A stretch of DNA of 64,000 nt from Scilla litardierei (taxonomy: Eukaryota; Streptophyta; Magnoliopsida; Asparagales; Asparagaceae), in assembly GCA_030789695.1 (NCBI GenBank), contig CM061132.1:159012817-159076816 (forward strand), in the 5' to 3' direction. The first letter of the stretch is position 1; each line of letters opens with the position of its first letter. Made by a program: the position numbers and the translations under genes. Below, piece by piece: positions 43,776 through 54,957 of this stretch. A model generated the notes under the pieces. It was not told the DNA's origin. It saw only the letters and a list, made by a program, of their open reading frames with translations, and did no database searches.

Positions 43776-44722
43776 TGTTACGACCTGTAGGCCGGCCCAT
43801 GAAATTAAGGCTCGTATGCACTGGGGGCCCAAGCAAACACCTCACTGACCCTCCTGATGGGACACAAGACGAGCTGAAGATCGCCCCCGTCTAGAGAATC
43901 TCGCCTCCCCCCGTCACTAGCTCGCCCCAAGGTCGACCAGAGAAGCTCGTCCGTCCGTCCGTCCGTCAAGCTCGCCTACCCTCCAGCAAGAAGCATCGTC
44001 CGGAGGAGCCAAGCTTAATCGGTGAGCTGTAGCTTGCCCCCTAGGGCGACCCAGCATAAATATATCTGACAGGGTGACGTAGACTCACCTCCTCTCCATT
44101 AATGCCAGATGTTAAGGACAAGACTGATGGCCGACCCTCGCGTCTCATTAATGTACCTGACACCGTCTGACACCATTAATGCGGAAAATATCTCTGACAC
44201 AGCTCGCTGACCTATCGCTTCAACACTCGAGTGCCAGCTAGGTTGATTCGACAGCTGACGTGATGGCGAACAACCGCCTCTCAGCCCTATAAATACCCCA
44301 ATCATGCCTCCATATAGGAGGTTGGTCAGTTAAATCTTCTAATTCATTTCAACACACAAGGTCGAATATCTTCCACATATATGCGCCTTCATCATAAGCT
44401 CGTCACGCTTCGTCGATCTGTCTTAAGATCGCCAAGAGCGCCCGGTGCCTACATTTTACGTCACCAACTGACTTAGGCATCGGAGAAGCTACGGGCTGAC
44501 AGCCAACCCCGCCTTTCTGACAAGTTGTTGATTCTCGCAGGAAGCTCACATCAGCTACCGAGAGACGGCAACTTTCAAGCGACCTTCAGGCGACCTTAGA
44601 TCCTTCACCACTGAAGCGAGTTTCGAGTCGTGCTAACCTCTCCATTACCCAAAAACTTGTAAATTGTACCCGTGATTCTCACTTCAAATAAATTTCATTG
44701 TGTGCGGATCTGACCCGCAACA
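43776..44722 (+). repeat. Element 3, 3' LTR
   Basis: Begins TGTTACGACC after a GACGGGGG purine tract and ends CCGCAACA. TATAAATA at 44288-44295 and an AATAAA near 44685 are present. Its length of 947 bp distinguishes it from elements 1 and 2. Confidence 0.7.
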
Positions 44723-46199
44723 ATACATTATACCCATATCTCTCTCTCTTTCTCTCTAACTCGAAGCAGTAACGACGGGGTGTGGGGCTTCTCGTGTTCA
44801 CCGGCGGTGTTAGCAGCAGCGGGGGTGGCGTTGGACGGTGGAGGATGATGGAGGGTGGCCAGGCGGAGCGTCCGACGATGCGGCAGCAACGAGGCGGAGG
44901 CTGCGGCAGCGGGAAACGGTGAGTGAAGCTCGCACGTGAGGGGTGTGTTTGCTGCCGTCGGGATTTCGCGGCTGCTCTTCGATGGCAGGGGTGGAGCTGG
45001 GGGGCGGTCAAGGCGGTGATGAGCGGGGGTAGTCGGTGTCCCAGTGGGAGACGACGGAGGCACGATGGCCCGTGGCGGTGCTGTAGAGGGAGAGTCAGCG
45101 CCCGGGCGCTGTAGACGGTGGTGGACGGCGATGGTGGACGACCTCGTCGAAGAGGCAGCGATGGCAAAACTCTTCGGCGACGGAAGGAGGAGGAGAGAGC
45201 GTGTGTGAGGGAGGGGGAGGCACTCGGAGATGGGGTGTTGCCGTTTTTGTCAAGGCTTTGCTCACCTTGGTAGGGATTTTGCGGTGGCGGGACGGAAGGG
45301 TCAGTGGCAGTGGCGGTGATCCGTCGTGGGGGTGTGGGCAGCGAGAAGGGAGTGGGTTGTCGTGAGCGTGGAGGGTGGAGGCATGGCGGAGGTTGGATAC
45401 AGGGTGTTGTGGGGGATGATGTTGTTGTTGTTGTTGTGTTTGTGTTTTCCCAATGGAGGAGGAAGGGGCTGAGGCTGCTGCTTGTGGTTGGGTGTGTAAG
45501 TTTGAGAGAGGGTTTAATTAATAGAGAAGAAATATAATGGTGCCCATTGAATTGCGCGTGTAACTGAGGGAGATAGGAGTTGGGGGGTTGCCTCAACGTG
45601 GAATGCATTGGTTGCCGTAGGTGGTGAGTGAATTAGGGTTAAAACCCAAAAATAATTTTAGTTAGGGTTAATGTAATTAGTTAAAAATGAAGTGATATAA
45701 TATCATTTTTGCACACGACTCAGAAAAATTCCCAAAACATAATCACGGGTTCGTATCGTCGCGCAGATCACGAATACAAAGTCCATTTCATAGTTTGAGC
45801 TACGGAGATATTTGTTTTGGGCCAAAACATTTGGGGTGCGAGTGTGCAGGTTCTAGGTCGATTAATTTGACTCCAGAAAAAATATGAAAATAATATGGAG
45901 AGTACTAATCGACCATAGAATTCCACTGTAGAAGTTTGAAATCTTTTTGATAACATTTATATAGAAAATTAATTGATATAGCTATATCAGTAACAATTGA
46001 ATATAAAATATTATATAAATTATTTAAAGGTATTTGATGATACTCGAACTTACTAAAATATACCATAACTATTTTGATGATTCAAAATATTTTTTACAAA
46101 GGATTTTGAAACCATTTTTGATATTAAACTCCTGACAAACCATTTTAAAATACTTTCAAAGTATAAAAATACGTAGAATATGAATATACGTGTACTGAT
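44723..46199. other. Intergenic stretch with a low-complexity open frame
   Basis: A 309-codon minus frame (45608-44679) is rich in Pro, Ser, His and Thr and overlaps the LTR end. It has no recognisable domain, and I regard it as accidental in GGT/GGC-rich DNA. 45540-46200 is AT-rich without features. Confidence 0.35.
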
Positions 46200-48298
46200 G
46201 GATACGAGTCGTCACAAAAGTCAGGGATTTAAATCTGCTGAAGGGGACGACATCATATGAGATTCCAATATCAGAGTTGACAGTTTGCAGGAGATTAATT
46301 CGACCAGATTGGACATGTCACGGAGAAAAGATTAGTGGCTTTGAGGAAATGTGGTCTGATTAAAGGGGTGAACTTCAAAGAGTTAGAGCTTTATGAGGAT
46401 TGTGTTTATGGCAAGCAGACAAAGATTAGTTTCGGTAAGAGAAAGCATGACATAGGAGGAATTCTTGAGTATGTTTACATCAATGTTTAAGATCCTACAT
46501 CATTTCACTCTCTATGTACTATGTAGAGCTTGTTACTTCATATTGTTTATCGATGATTTCTTTGGGAAAGTTTGTATGTATGTGATGGAGGAAAAGTCAG
46601 AGGCGTTGGAGAAAATCGAGGCATGGAAGACCCTTGTGGAGAGTCAAATGAGTAAGAAGTTAAAATTGCTACGATCCGACGATAGTGATGAGTTTACTTC
46701 TCCTAAGTATAAGGAATTCTGTGAGGATCAAGGAGTAAAGCTGCACTTCACTACATTAGGAGATCCACAGTCAATTGGAGTTACTGAGAGGATGAATAGA
46801 ACACTTCTAAAGAAGGTGAGGTGTCTTAGATTTACATCAGATTTGTCAAAGGGATCAGATTTGTCAAAGGGATTTTGGGCTGAAGCTAATCTGTCGTAGC
46901 TTATTTAGTAAATAGAATTCCATCTTTAACTATCATTGTGGAATTTAAGGAGAGGTTTGGACATGGAGGCCAGTGAATCTAGATCATCATTGGGTGTTTA
47001 GATGTCCAATTTATTTTCACAAGGAAGATGACAAGTTCGGTGTTAAGGGAAGAAAGTGTTTCATGTTAGGATACATGGATGGTGTCAAGGGTTACAAACT
47101 TTAGAGTCCAGATGTAACGAAGATCTTGGTTGGTTGACATGTGCCATTTGATGAGTTGACGATGTTCTAAGGAATGGCTTCAAAAAGTACGAAAACAGGT
47201 GGAATCAAAGAGGTGCCAAACGAGGTGGAATTGTTTATCACAAATCACACGATCCATATAGATGTTGGTAAAAGAGTGATTGTTGATGGGGAGAATCTCC
47301 ATAAGGTTTCTATTATAGGCAGCGATGGTAGTGGGAGTTCTAATTGAGGTGGAGATTCTAAAGCTACCATGAATGACTCTATTGCTAGCAGAGTATGGCG
47401 ATGCACCGTGAATATCTCAGTGCACTGCAAGGACTATGTGAATTTGGCTTATGCATTTGCATGTGCATGTGCATGGAAATCCCATGGCTAATAGGTTTGT
47501 GGTGTATGCATTGAATTTGGATGCAAAGTCAAAGTGGTGTACTCGAAAAAATGTCGACATAATAGCACATCCCAAGAAAATTCATGAGAAGGAGAATCTT
47601 GTAGCGGACAAGTCGACAGCCAAGTTTGCACATGGCTCAAACTTATTTTCCTTAAAGAAGTGCTAGGGTGCCACATGATGGCGCAAAGAGACACTACGAA
47701 TTTGCTTCATATATGTATTCAGTATATACTGCAGATTCGAAGATTTACCTTCAAAAAAAAGGATTCGTTGGACATTCAGTTAGTTAGTGATGGTGCGAAG
47801 CCCACTGACCTCAAGAAGAAGTGGTTTAATTATGAAGGTGGATAATGTGCAGTTTTGGCTTGGTTTGGATTTTATGGTGTGTTTGTATCAAGGTGGAGTG
47901 TTGAAAAATATGATAAAAACTTCCAAAAATATCTCAAGAATAATCTAGGATTTATGCGTTTTTTTGAAGATTTATTAGAGATTTATTAGAAATTTTTTGA
48001 AGCCTGAAACTATGATTTTTTAAAGCCCAAAATGAAGATTTTCTGGAAATTAACCCATTACTGTGCGGCCCATAAGGCAGCACACACGCAACGTTGGAGC
48101 AAGCGATCGGCACGTGGGTGTCAGTTGGCTCAAAGAAGATTTGGCAAGGAATTCAAAATCAATTTTACATTGAGGTAGCAATAAGAAACAATTGGTTAAA
48201 ATGCAAGTGTATTTTTAGATGTCAGCGTTCCTATTTGTGTTTTAATTTTGACGGAATTTTTTAAATCATACAATTTATAGATTGATTAATATGAGTCT
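46200..48298 (+). pseudogene. Decayed copia-type gag-pol with 3' LTR start
   Basis: In broken frames one reads a pre-integrase segment (about 46300-46470, ALRKCGLIKGVNFKELELYE), then an integrase part (46600-46900) with LRSDDSDEF, GVTERMNRTLLKK and FWAEANLS. After a deletion of most of the RT comes an RNase-H end near 47540-47665 (ENLVADKSTAKFAHGSNLF). A purine tract AAGGTGGAG at 47890-47898 precedes TGTTGAAAAATATG, the probable 3' LTR start at 47899. Many stops and missing domains make it non-functional. It probably belongs to the Tork-like copia group (inference). Confidence 0.7.
48241..48298. repeat. 58-bp duplicated flank, left copy
   Basis: The segment from TTTAATTTTGACGG to ATGAGTCT recurs with about five differences at 55083-55140. 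With the copia element and one AGTCT removed, the two copies would be directly in tandem. Confidence 0.85.
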
Positions 48299-48418
48299 TG
48301 TTATGAATAGGCCCAATGGGCCAATTGGGTATCCAACCCACTATTGAAAGTTATAAATACACGGGTAGGGGGCTCCAAACCCCTTACACCTATTTCTCCC
48401 TAAATTCCCTTCACAACA
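48299..48418 (+). repeat. Copia 5' LTR
   Basis: 120 bp, TGTTATGAAT...CACAACA. TATAAATA at 48352-48359 leaves about 30 bases of R and U5 only, which is exceptionally compact. Confidence 0.95.
48352..48359 (+). promoter_or_regulatory. TATA box of the copia LTR
   Basis: TATAAATA, present in both LTRs. Transcription would start near 48385-48390. Confidence 0.65.
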
Positions 48419-49960
48419 CGTTATCAGCACGATCACGCTCGTTGGAGGAGACGGCGGCTCGCGGGAAAGGAGATCCACAAATCGCTCAGAAAAAGAAGAT
48501 CGTAATCTTCTCAACGGGGAGCGAAAAGGGCATCCTTCACCAACCGTCGCCTAGATTCCTCGTCGAATCTAGAAGGTAAAAATCCAAACTTTTAGATCTA
48601 AACCTGCTTTTCTCATTAGATCTGCATGTTTTAGGATCAAAAAGTTGATAAACTCGGTAAAATTCAACATTTTTAATAAGATCTGCATGTTTAAAACAAT
48701 AAAAACTTGTTTTTTAGCGATCAAAATTGTTGAAAAACCCGATTTTTTTTACCTCCCCGCCTTTGATCCAAATTTCCGTACGCCCATAGGGCGAAACGGC
48801 GGCGCGCCCTTCGCGCCGCCGGCGGAAACAATCGCCGCGGCCAGCAGCCGCGGCCTCAGGCTGCGGACTGCAGCCGCGGCCTGCAGGCCGCGGCGGCCGC
48901 GGCCCTGTGCCGCGGCCTCAGGCCGCGGCCAGTTGCCGCGGCCTGCAGGCCGCGGCCCGCCGCCGCGGCCCGCAGCCGCGGCCCGTCACCGCGACGGCGG
49001 CCGCACCCTACGCGGCCAGCCGCCGCGGCGATACGCCGCGGGCCCCCCTAGGGTTTCCAGAAACCCTAACCCTAAACGGGCTATTTTTCGGGGGAGGCCC
49101 AATATTAACCCTAATGGGTTGTTTTCATGGCCCAAAAGGCCAGAAAATTAGCCCATCCACGGAAATTATTTTATTTATTTTTTTGGCCCTAAAAAGCCCA
49201 AAATAGTTAAAAGAAATTTTTAAAAGGGTTGAAAGCGGTAAAATAAAACAATAAAATATGGATCAAAAAGGCAAAAGTTTTCAAAAAAAAATGTTCTTGC
49301 ACGTCGCACACAATTTTAAATTATTTTAAATGCCTGTGTTTCGATTATCTGCGTGGTTGTATGTTGCAAAAATATTATCTGCGTGGGTGTGCAAATATTA
49401 GGCTATGTTTTTAGGGATCAGCCAGGTTTCCGACACCGTTTTAAATTCCCGCAATTTTTCTTTTCTTTTAAGAGAAACTTTGTATGTGAGGATGAAAATG
49501 TAAAAAGAAGACCGAAGGACACCAAAAAGAAGCTGAAGGCGTTTCGCTCAATGAAGATAGGGGCTTCTCTCTGAAGTTCCCGAGTTGTAATTTATTTTCA
49601 TGCTTTTTATTTTTGATGTAACCTCGGACTGGACTTTTTATTTATTTTTCGGTGTCGGCTGGCTGATCCCCATAGCCTAAGGTCATTATTTCTGTTTTTC
49701 ATTGTTTTTGCATTAAACTGCGTGGTTGATTAATTAGCTTTAATACCATGTTTTAATGTCACAATGAAAACCATCAAACAGCATGCGTGATTGTTAATTT
49801 TTAGTAATTAATTATTCACATTACCTGAAAAAAAGCATGTATGTTAAAACCACAGTAATTTAAATTCATGAAAATGACTACATTACATGCGTGGATGTCT
49901 ATCTTATTTTCAGTCTTAATGATACATGCTATTTTTTTTCCGTACATGCTAGATCATAAA
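48419..49960 (+). other. Long copia leader with a splice donor and a GC-rich block
   Basis: About 1.5 kb between LTR and gag. A strong donor AGAAG/GTAAAA lies at 48575/48576. 48830-49050 is a GC-rich block with about a dozen CCGCGG words arranged as GGCCGCGGCC and GGCCTGCAGGCC palindromes. Acceptor-like TTATTTTCAG (ending 49913) and TACATGCTAG (ending 49952) precede the gag ATG at 49961. The GC-rich frame 48645-49151 is low complexity and probably not a gene. No known protein is seen. Confidence 0.6.
48576..48581 (+). other. Putative 5' splice site in the copia leader
   Basis: AAG/GTAAAA, close to the plant donor consensus. It is the best-placed donor upstream of both gag and pol. Confidence 0.5.
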
Positions 49961-50982
49961 ATGGCCAGACTCGCAAATGTAGACTTCTCAGTCCTGAAGG
50001 CTGATGGGTCAAACTACCTGAGTTGGCAGTTGGACCTGAAGTTCCATCTGCGCTCTCATGGTTTCAGTCTCACACAGACTGAAAAGGCAACAACTAGTAC
50101 TGCCCCAGCTAACAAGGAGGCTTCAGTGGAAGCACCTCATACAGAGGAAGTTTCCGATATATTAAAGGCGAAAACCATTATATATATCAGGAAACACTTA
50201 GACTCGACCTTAAAGGACGAGTACCTCACTGTAGAGGACCCTTACGAGCTGTGGGATGCACTCGAGGAGAGGTACCGACATCAGAGGGATGTCATACTCC
50301 CCAGTGCACAGTACGAGTGGACTCACCTCCGCATACAGGATTTCAAATCCGTAGCGGAGTACAACTCAGCTCTCTTCTGCATCACCTCACGCCTGAAGTT
50401 GTGTGGTGAACCAGTGACGGAGAAGATGTTACTGGAAAAGACGTTTACGTCCTTCCACGAAAAGGACATGATCCTTATGCAACAATATCGAGAGAGGAAG
50501 TTCACAAAGTACTCTGACCTTCTTTCATGCCTGCTCATGGCTGAACAGAACAGAGACCTGTTGGTTGCCACCCACAACCTGCGCCCCCTGGCTCCGCTCC
50601 ATTGCCACCTCCTGCAGAGGCCCACTTCCAGTCTTCCCAGAAGAAGAAGACGGACAAAAAGGCAAAATTCCAGAAATGGAAAGAACAGAAGCAGCGGAAG
50701 AAGGCCACTCACCCAGCTCCTCCCCAGAACCAGAAGTTCATGGACAAGAAGCAGAAGAGGATTCCCAACAAAGGAGGCACTCCCAAGAAAGACTGGGAGG
50801 ACAAATGCTCAAAATGCGGGATGACGGGCCACTGGTCCAGAATCTGCCGCACAGCAAAACACCTCCAGGACCTCTACCAGGCAAGCCTCAAGCCTCGAGC
50901 TGAGACAAACCTGATGGAGAGCGCAGCGTTGGCAGAGACCTCATGGACTCCCGAAGATTTCATGGGAGATGATACTCTCTAG
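49961..50982 (+). pseudogene. Copia gag with one frameshift
   Basis: The likely start is the ATG at 49961 (MARLANVDFSVLKADGSNYLSW). The upstream ATG at 49868 adds a non-conserved hydrophobic stretch. Residues 1-200 are the UBN2-type copia gag domain, with YELWDALEERYRH and CLLMAEQNRDLL. Near 50583, in a five-C run, the frame shifts by one. The rest, Lys/Gln-rich and with the zinc knuckle CSKCGMTGHWSRIC (50806-50847), continues in the next frame to the stop at 50982. The gag frame ends about 160 bases before pol, so it is not a gag-pol fusion. A single lost base would explain the break; a sequencing error is possible. Confidence 0.8.
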
Positions 50983-51142
50983 ATCTGGACCACTTTTATG
51001 CAATTAGCAATGTATCTTAAATTTTTATGCATCGTATCTAGTTCTATTTTCCATGTCAAACAATATCTTTTTAGCATTTATTTATGAAAGTGAATCTTTT
51101 ATCTATATTTATTGCTTGAATGTCTTTCCCCATTTTTTAGAT
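50983..51142 (+). other. AT-rich gap between gag and pol with an acceptor site
   Basis: 160 bases, T-rich toward the end, finishing TTTCCCCATTTTTTAG at 51140, which is a near-ideal plant 3' splice site. The pol ATG follows two bases later. Confidence 0.65.
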
Positions 51143-54100
51143 ATGGAACTTATCTGCCTAGTGGATAGTGCATCGACGCACTCGATCCTTCAAAACATAG
51201 ACTATTTCACGAGCGTAAGTAGTTATTCTGGCCCACTGAGAACAATCTCAGGACCAACAAATATAATCGAAGGATCAGGGGAAGCAATTATATTGCTCCC
51301 CGGCAACACACAAATAACACTTAAAAATGCGTTATACTCTCCAAAATCCATCCGAAACCTCCTAAGTTTTAAAGACATCCGTTTAAACGGATATCACTTA
51401 GAGACGGTCGAGGAAGATAAAAGGGAATACTTGCTTGTAACGGCTCTTACAAATGGTTCAAAAACCATTGTGGAACGTTTCAAGGGACTCCCCTCGGAAC
51501 TCTACCAAACAAGTATACAAACTCCAGAAACATCCATGGTGGAGCACCTGCAGTGCCCCCAAACACCAGAATTCCAACTCTGGCACAGTCGACTGGGACA
51601 CCCTGGTTCGGTTATGATGTACCGCATCATAAAGAACTCCAGGGGCATTGACCTGAAGAACCTGAAGATTCTTCAAAAAGGCAAATTCCCATGTCCACCC
51701 TGTTACAAGGGTAAACTGATCACGAGACCCTCTCCACTGAAAGTGGATGTGGAGTCTCCCAGCTTTCTGGAAAGAATCCACGGAGACATTTGTGGGCCGA
51801 TTCACCCATCAAGTGGTCCGTTCAGGTACTTTATGGTCCTGATAGACGCATCAACTAAGTGGTCACATGTGTGCCTACTGTCCACCCGTAACCTAGCACT
51901 ATCTAAGCTTTTAGCTCAGATAATAAAGTTACGGGCCCACTTCCCCGATCACCAGATAAAGAAACTTCGTCTGGACAATGCGGGGGAGTTTACGTCACAA
52001 GTCTTTCTAGACTATTGCCAAGCTCAGGGAATTGAAGTCGAACATCCTGTAGCGCATGTTCACACCCAAAATGGGTTAGCAGAATCTCTAATTAAGAGAC
52101 TGCAATGGATCGCTCGTCCATTATTACTTCAATCCCAGATGCCAGTGAATGCGTGGGGTCATGCAATTTTGCATGCTGCATCTTTAATAAAATTAAGACC
52201 CTCTGGAGGTCAGTCATCTTCTCCAATGCAACTAGCACTTGGAGCCCCACCAATTGTCTCACATTTGAGAATATTTGGTTGTGCAGTATACGTCCCCATA
52301 GCACCACCACAAAGGACAAAGATGGGTCCACAACGTCGCCTAGGCATTTATGTTGGGTTTGACACCCCCACCATAATTAGATTCCTAGAACCCCTTACGG
52401 GGGACGTCTTTAAGGCACGTCTAGAAGACTGTGAATTCGATGAAACATCGTTCCCAAGACTAGGCTCACAGACAAAGAAGCCCGAAGCTTCAGAAAGTAT
52501 CACTTGGGATACAAAAACTTTATGTCACTTTGATCCGCCAACAAGCCAGTGTGAGGAGGAGGTCCTGAAGATTCTCCACATCCAAAACACTGTCCATCTC
52601 TTGCCGGACAAATTTACTGACAACCAGAAGATTGTCAAATCACACGTCCCTGCTGCTAACACTCCAGCTAGGATTGACATACCGCAAAATGGATGCAATC
52701 CGCCTGCAGCAGAAATGGTTGGACCTCTCAAAAAGAGAGGACGACCACCGGGATCCAAGGACCAAGTCCCTCGAAAGAGTAGGACCCTTGGCAATGGTAA
52801 ACAAATACCACCACAGGATGCTAATTTAAGCCCTGCTACCCCATCTCTCCCAAACTCTCATGAAGAGGAAAAACCGGGAGAAAATGAAGTATCGATACAC
52901 TATGTACGAACTGGGGAGTATTGGGACAGAAAAAGCACAACAATAGATGACACATTTGCGTGTAATATTGTCATCAACGTCGCGTACTGCGACGATGATA
53001 TTGAACCACGCTCTCTGACAGAATGTCAAAGCAGAGATGATTGGCCAAAGTGGAAAGCGGCAATAGGAGTGGAGTTGGATTCACTCACCAAACGCAAGTT
53101 CTTCGGACCAATAGTCCAGACACCAAAAGGTGTAAAACCTGTGGGTTATAAATGGGTATTTGTTAGAAAACGAAATGAACAGAATGAGATCGTACGCTAC
53201 AAAGCAAGGCTTGTAGCGCAGGGTTTTACCCAACGTCCTGGGGTGGATTTTGAAGCCACATACTCACCGGTCATGGACGCGATCACCTTCCGATTCCTCA
53301 TTGGCATAACAGCACAAGAGGGTTTAGATATGCAACTCATGGACGTGGTTACTGCATACCTATATGGCAACCTAGACCGAGACATCTATATGAGATTGCC
53401 TGACGGTTATTCTTTGCCTGCAGCACTAAAAGAGAGAGAACGTGACATCTACTCAGTGAAACTGCAAAGATCATTATATGGTCTAAAACAATCTGGAAGG
53501 ATGTGGTATAACAGACTGAGCGACTTCCTTGCACAGCAAGGATTTAAAAACGACCCATTCTGTCCTTGCATCTTTATAAGAGCAAAGGCAACAGGATTTG
53601 TAATTATAGCCGTCTATGTAGACGACTTAAACCTCATCGGATCTACTGAAGAGATCACAAAGATTTCTAAAAGCCTGACAGAAACCTTCGAGATGAAAGA
53701 CCTCGGAAAATCAAAATTCTGTTTAGGCCTTCAGATAGAGCATCTTAAAGATGGGATCCTGTTACACCAGTCAACTTACACATCGAACTTATTGAAAAAG
53801 TTTCAGATGGATAAGTGCCACCCCCTCAGCACTCCGATGGTTGTCAGATCATTGGATGTACACAAAGACCCCTTCCGGCCGCTGGAAGAGGGGGAGGAAG
53901 TACTAGGCCCCGAAGTGCCTTATTTAAGTGCTATCGGTGCACTCCTTTACCTGGCTAACTGCACTCGCCCTGACATAGCGTTCGCAGTAAACTTACTAGC
54001 CAGATATAGTGATGCACCTACACAGCGGCACTGGGCCGGAGTTAAGCATCTTCTGCGCTACCTCCAAGTGTCCATAGACTTAGGTCTATTCTACTGGAAA

Positions 54101-54646
54101 GGGGCATCAACTGGTTTAGTTGGTTATGCTGACGCAGGTTACAGGTCCGATCCTCATACAGAGAAGTCTCAGACCGGATACATGTTCACATATGGCGGCA
54201 CTGCCATATCCTGGAGATCTGTGAAGCAGACCATGACGACCGTCTCATCCACCCACTCCGAGCTACTTGCGATCTTCGAAGCAAGCAAGGAATGCTTTTG
54301 GCTACGCTCGGTGATCCAGCACATACTCACCTCCACCGGCCTGACGACCGGCGTTCTTGCACCCACTACACTATATGAAGACAATGCAGCATGTATAGCC
54401 CAGCTACAGGACGGCTACATCAAAGGTGACAAGACGAAGCATATCTCCCCCAAGTTCTTCTGGACGCACGACCTTCAGAAGCAAAAGCAGATTGAGGTAC
54501 AGAAGATCCAATCATGTAATAACTTGGCGGATTTGCTTACCAAATCCCTGCCTACTAGTATCTTTGAAAAACTTGTACATGGGATTGGGATGAGGAGAGT
54601 GAGTAAATGTAAACTGGGTCAGGATGAGAGAACTATGAACTCATAG
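51143..54646 (+). CDS. Copia pol polyprotein (protease, integrase, RT, RNase H), open
   Basis: 1,167 residues from the ATG at 51143. This start was chosen because it sits two bases after the acceptor and just before the protease; the frame also extends upstream to 51053 with no conserved content. Protease has the LVDSASTHSIL active-site block (residues 5-16). The pre-integrase H-H-C-C motif is LWHSRLGH...CPPC. The integrase core has GDICGP, LRLDNAGEF and NGLAES. RT contains LDVVTAYLYG-like and YVDDLNL (about residue 825). RNase H has GYADAGYRSD and the downstream SSTHSELLA and YEDNAACIA. No stop or frameshift is seen. The enzyme set would copy and integrate the element and act in virus-like particles in the cytoplasm and then the nucleus. 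Confidence 0.92.
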   Translation: MELICLVDSASTHSILQNIDYFTSVSSYSGPLRTISGPTNIIEGSGEAIILLPGNTQITLKNALYSPKSIRNLLSFKDIRLNGYHLETVEEDKREYLLVTALTNGSKTIVERFKGLPSELYQTSIQTPETSMVEHLQCPQTPEFQLWHSRLGHPGSVMMYRIIKNSRGIDLKNLKILQKGKFPCPPCYKGKLITRPSPLKVDVESPSFLERIHGDICGPIHPSSGPFRYFMVLIDASTKWSHVCLLSTRNLALSKLLAQIIKLRAHFPDHQIKKLRLDNAGEFTSQVFLDYCQAQGIEVEHPVAHVHTQNGLAESLIKRLQWIARPLLLQSQMPVNAWGHAILHAASLIKLRPSGGQSSSPMQLALGAPPIVSHLRIFGCAVYVPIAPPQRTKMGPQRRLGIYVGFDTPTIIRFLEPLTGDVFKARLEDCEFDETSFPRLGSQTKKPEASESITWDTKTLCHFDPPTSQCEEEVLKILHIQNTVHLLPDKFTDNQKIVKSHVPAANTPARIDIPQNGCNPPAAEMVGPLKKRGRPPGSKDQVPRKSRTLGNGKQIPPQDANLSPATPSLPNSHEEEKPGENEVSIHYVRTGEYWDRKSTTIDDTFACNIVINVAYCDDDIEPRSLTECQSRDDWPKWKAAIGVELDSLTKRKFFGPIVQTPKGVKPVGYKWVFVRKRNEQNEIVRYKARLVAQGFTQRPGVDFEATYSPVMDAITFRFLIGITAQEGLDMQLMDVVTAYLYGNLDRDIYMRLPDGYSLPAALKERERDIYSVKLQRSLYGLKQSGRMWYNRLSDFLAQQGFKNDPFCPCIFIRAKATGFVIIAVYVDDLNLIGSTEEITKISKSLTETFEMKDLGKSKFCLGLQIEHLKDGILLHQSTYTSNLLKKFQMDKCHPLSTPMVVRSLDVHKDPFRPLEEGEEVLGPEVPYLSAIGALLYLANCTRPDIAFAVNLLARYSDAPTQRHWAGVKHLLRYLQVSIDLGLFYWKGASTGLVGYADAGYRSDPHTEKSQTGYMFTYGGTAISWRSVKQTMTTVSSTHSELLAIFEASKECFWLRSVIQHILTSTGLTTGVLAPTTLYEDNAACIAQLQDGYIKGDKTKHISPKFFWTHDLQKQKQIEVQKIQSCNNLADLLTKSLPTSIFEKLVHGIGMRRVSKCKLGQDERTMNS

Positions 54647-54957
54647 ATACATAGGAGACTGATGTATAGATTCATAGGAAATCTGCAAGCCTGAAGCTTG
54701 GTCAGATAAGGGGGAGTCAACTGCAGAGTTGTACTCTTTTCCCTTGGCTACAGGTTTTTTTCCCACTGGGTTTTCCGTAGTCAAGGTTTTGACGAGTCAA
54801 CCTCGTTGACTCTGGATCCTGAAGTATCCACCCCTAAACACATCCCCAAAACAGGGGAAGTTATGGGTTAACTGTTCTTTCTTTAACAAGACAGTTACCC
54901 TAACTCGGATCCTGAAGAATCCACCTCTTATTTCAATGTTGATTGGATAAGGGGAAG
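54647..54957 (+). other. Copia 3' untranslated region
   Basis: Contains two related purine tracts, GATAAGGGGGAGTC near 54706 and GGATAAGGGGAAG just before the 3' LTR. Two GGATCCTGAAG words and GTTGACTC/GAGTCAAC inverted words are also present. No coding. Confidence 0.65.

Larger units (their letters stand above)
41280..44722 (+). mobile_element. Element 3: older, 5'-truncated relative of elements 1 and 2
   Basis: From left to right it has degenerate repeats related to the 212-bp array (41280-41710), an antisense coiled-coil gene remnant, a polypurine tract GACGGGGGCAAT and a 3' LTR (43776-44722). The LTR starts TGTTACGACC, like those of elements 1 and 2, but is only 947 bp and largely different in sequence. 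The 5' LTR, gag and protease are absent, and the left boundary cannot be placed exactly. The shared order of tandem repeat, antisense gene and LTR shows that this layout is older than elements 1 and 2. Confidence 0.75.

Noticed and set aside
44679..45608. 309-codon minus-strand frame as a gene
   Set aside because: Pro/Ser/His-rich low complexity, overlaps an LTR end, no domain, no splice or promoter context.
48645..49151. 168-codon frame in the copia leader
   Set aside because: Its content is translation of the CCGCGG-rich block. It overlaps an equally open frame and lies in the proposed intron.
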